Source: Thermoplasmatota archaeon (GTDB lineage Archaea; Thermoplasmatota; Penumbrarchaeia; Penumbrarchaeales; Penumbrarchaeaceae). Taken from it: a stretch of DNA of 6,359 nucleotides. This document shows, one piece after another, positions 6,181-6,359 of the stretch. The stretch spans positions 1 to 6,359 of the forward strand of contig JAUVLN010000131.1 in the NCBI GenBank assembly GCA_030600725.1. The letters run 5' to 3'. A program made the position numbers and the translations under genes. The notes below the pieces were generated by a model. The model ran no database searches. It worked only from the letters and a program-made list of their open reading frames with translations, and was not told where the DNA came from. The number at the start of each line of letters is the position of its first letter. Within the stretch, counting starts at the first letter, position 1.

Positions 6181-6230
6181 TAGATGGATCTTATGTTGTT
6201 TTGCCTGGAACATATCGTGTCCTTCGGTCC

Positions 6231-6359
6231 ATGTTGTCCGGATCGGATTCGATTGACCTAGCATCCAAAGGGGCATTTCCTTCCAGGGGGATCTTCGGGT
6301 TCCTACAGGTTGGAAATGATGTATGTGTTCCTGGGAGAGATCGCACCTCGGTGAGGTTT
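6231..6359 (+). CDS. Possible 5' end of a gene continuing past the right edge
   Basis: Frame open for 43 codons from ATG 6231 to the window edge, beginning MLSGSDSIDLASKGAF. It lies downstream of two TATA boxes and its composition returns to that of the neighbouring genes. There is no recognisable Shine-Dalgarno site and no family resemblance that I can see. Two minus-strand frames are also open here from the edge (one stopping at about 6190, the other running to about 6130), so openness alone is weak evidence. A GGTGA at 6350-6354 could instead be the ribosome binding site of a gene starting just outside the window. Confidence 0.22.
   Translation, partial: MLSGSDSIDLASKGAFPSRGIFGFLQVGNDVCVPGRDRTSVRF

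Larger units (their letters stand above)
5886..6359. other. 474-bp right-hand region with no convincing complete gene
   Basis: This region is more AT-rich than the genes, especially 6030-6185. It holds four plus-strand TATA-like elements (5917-5924, 5986-5993, 6126-6133, 6173-6180), a T7 tract at 6032-6038, a 10-base inverted repeat (6009-6018 and 6148-6157), and two marginal frames listed separately. From about 6190 the composition returns to gene-like. I see no tRNA or rRNA fold, no direct-repeat array and no transposase remnant. It most likely contains the promoter region of a gene lying mainly beyond the right edge. Confidence 0.6.

Noticed and set aside
6190..6359. Minus-strand open frame entering from the right edge and stopping at about 6190
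   Set aside because: Two minus-strand frames are open here, so openness is not informative, and neither has a recognisable motif; a convergent gene end cannot be excluded.
1..6359. CRISPR array, transposon, tRNA, rRNA or defence-system genes
   Set aside because: I found no regularly spaced repeats, transposase motifs, terminal inverted repeats with target duplications, or tRNA/rRNA sequence signatures anywhere in the window.

Overview
The window looks archaeal, most likely a euryarchaeote and possibly Thermoplasmata-like. The evidence is archaeal-type TATA boxes upstream of genes, GGTGA-type Shine-Dalgarno sites, apparently leaderless starts, heavy use of AGG/AGA arginine codons, and a compact smc-scpA operon. 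The lineage is an inference; no rRNA or marker gene is present to settle it.

Layout. The left three quarters (1-4580, minus strand) is a chromosome-condensation operon: a complete smc gene, then scpA, whose start codon overlaps the smc stop by four bases (ATGA) and whose 3' end runs off the left edge. An own promoter with a strong TATA box lies just upstream of smc. Further upstream on the same strand is a small charged conserved-hypothetical gene (4762-5100). It is divergently paired, across a 62-bp gap holding a single AT-rich box, with a plus-strand gene (5163-5885) for a divergent fumarylacetoacetate hydrolase (FAH)-fold protein. The final 474 bp (5886-6359) hold no convincing complete gene but carry four TATA-like boxes, T-rich tracts and two marginal reading frames.

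How the genes work together. SMC is the ATPase with two long coiled-coil arms and a hinge. ScpA is the kleisin that bridges the two SMC heads. Together they form the prokaryotic condensin that organises and segregates the chromosome, and translational coupling would keep their synthesis in step. The two genes to the right have no evident link to condensin.

I see no defence island, CRISPR array, insertion sequence, tRNA or rRNA. The most unusual items are the FAH-fold protein, whose two conserved glutamate metal ligands appear to be replaced by Asn and His, the smc start (the longest frame begins inside its own TATA box; a TTG start fits better), and the promoter-dense tail.
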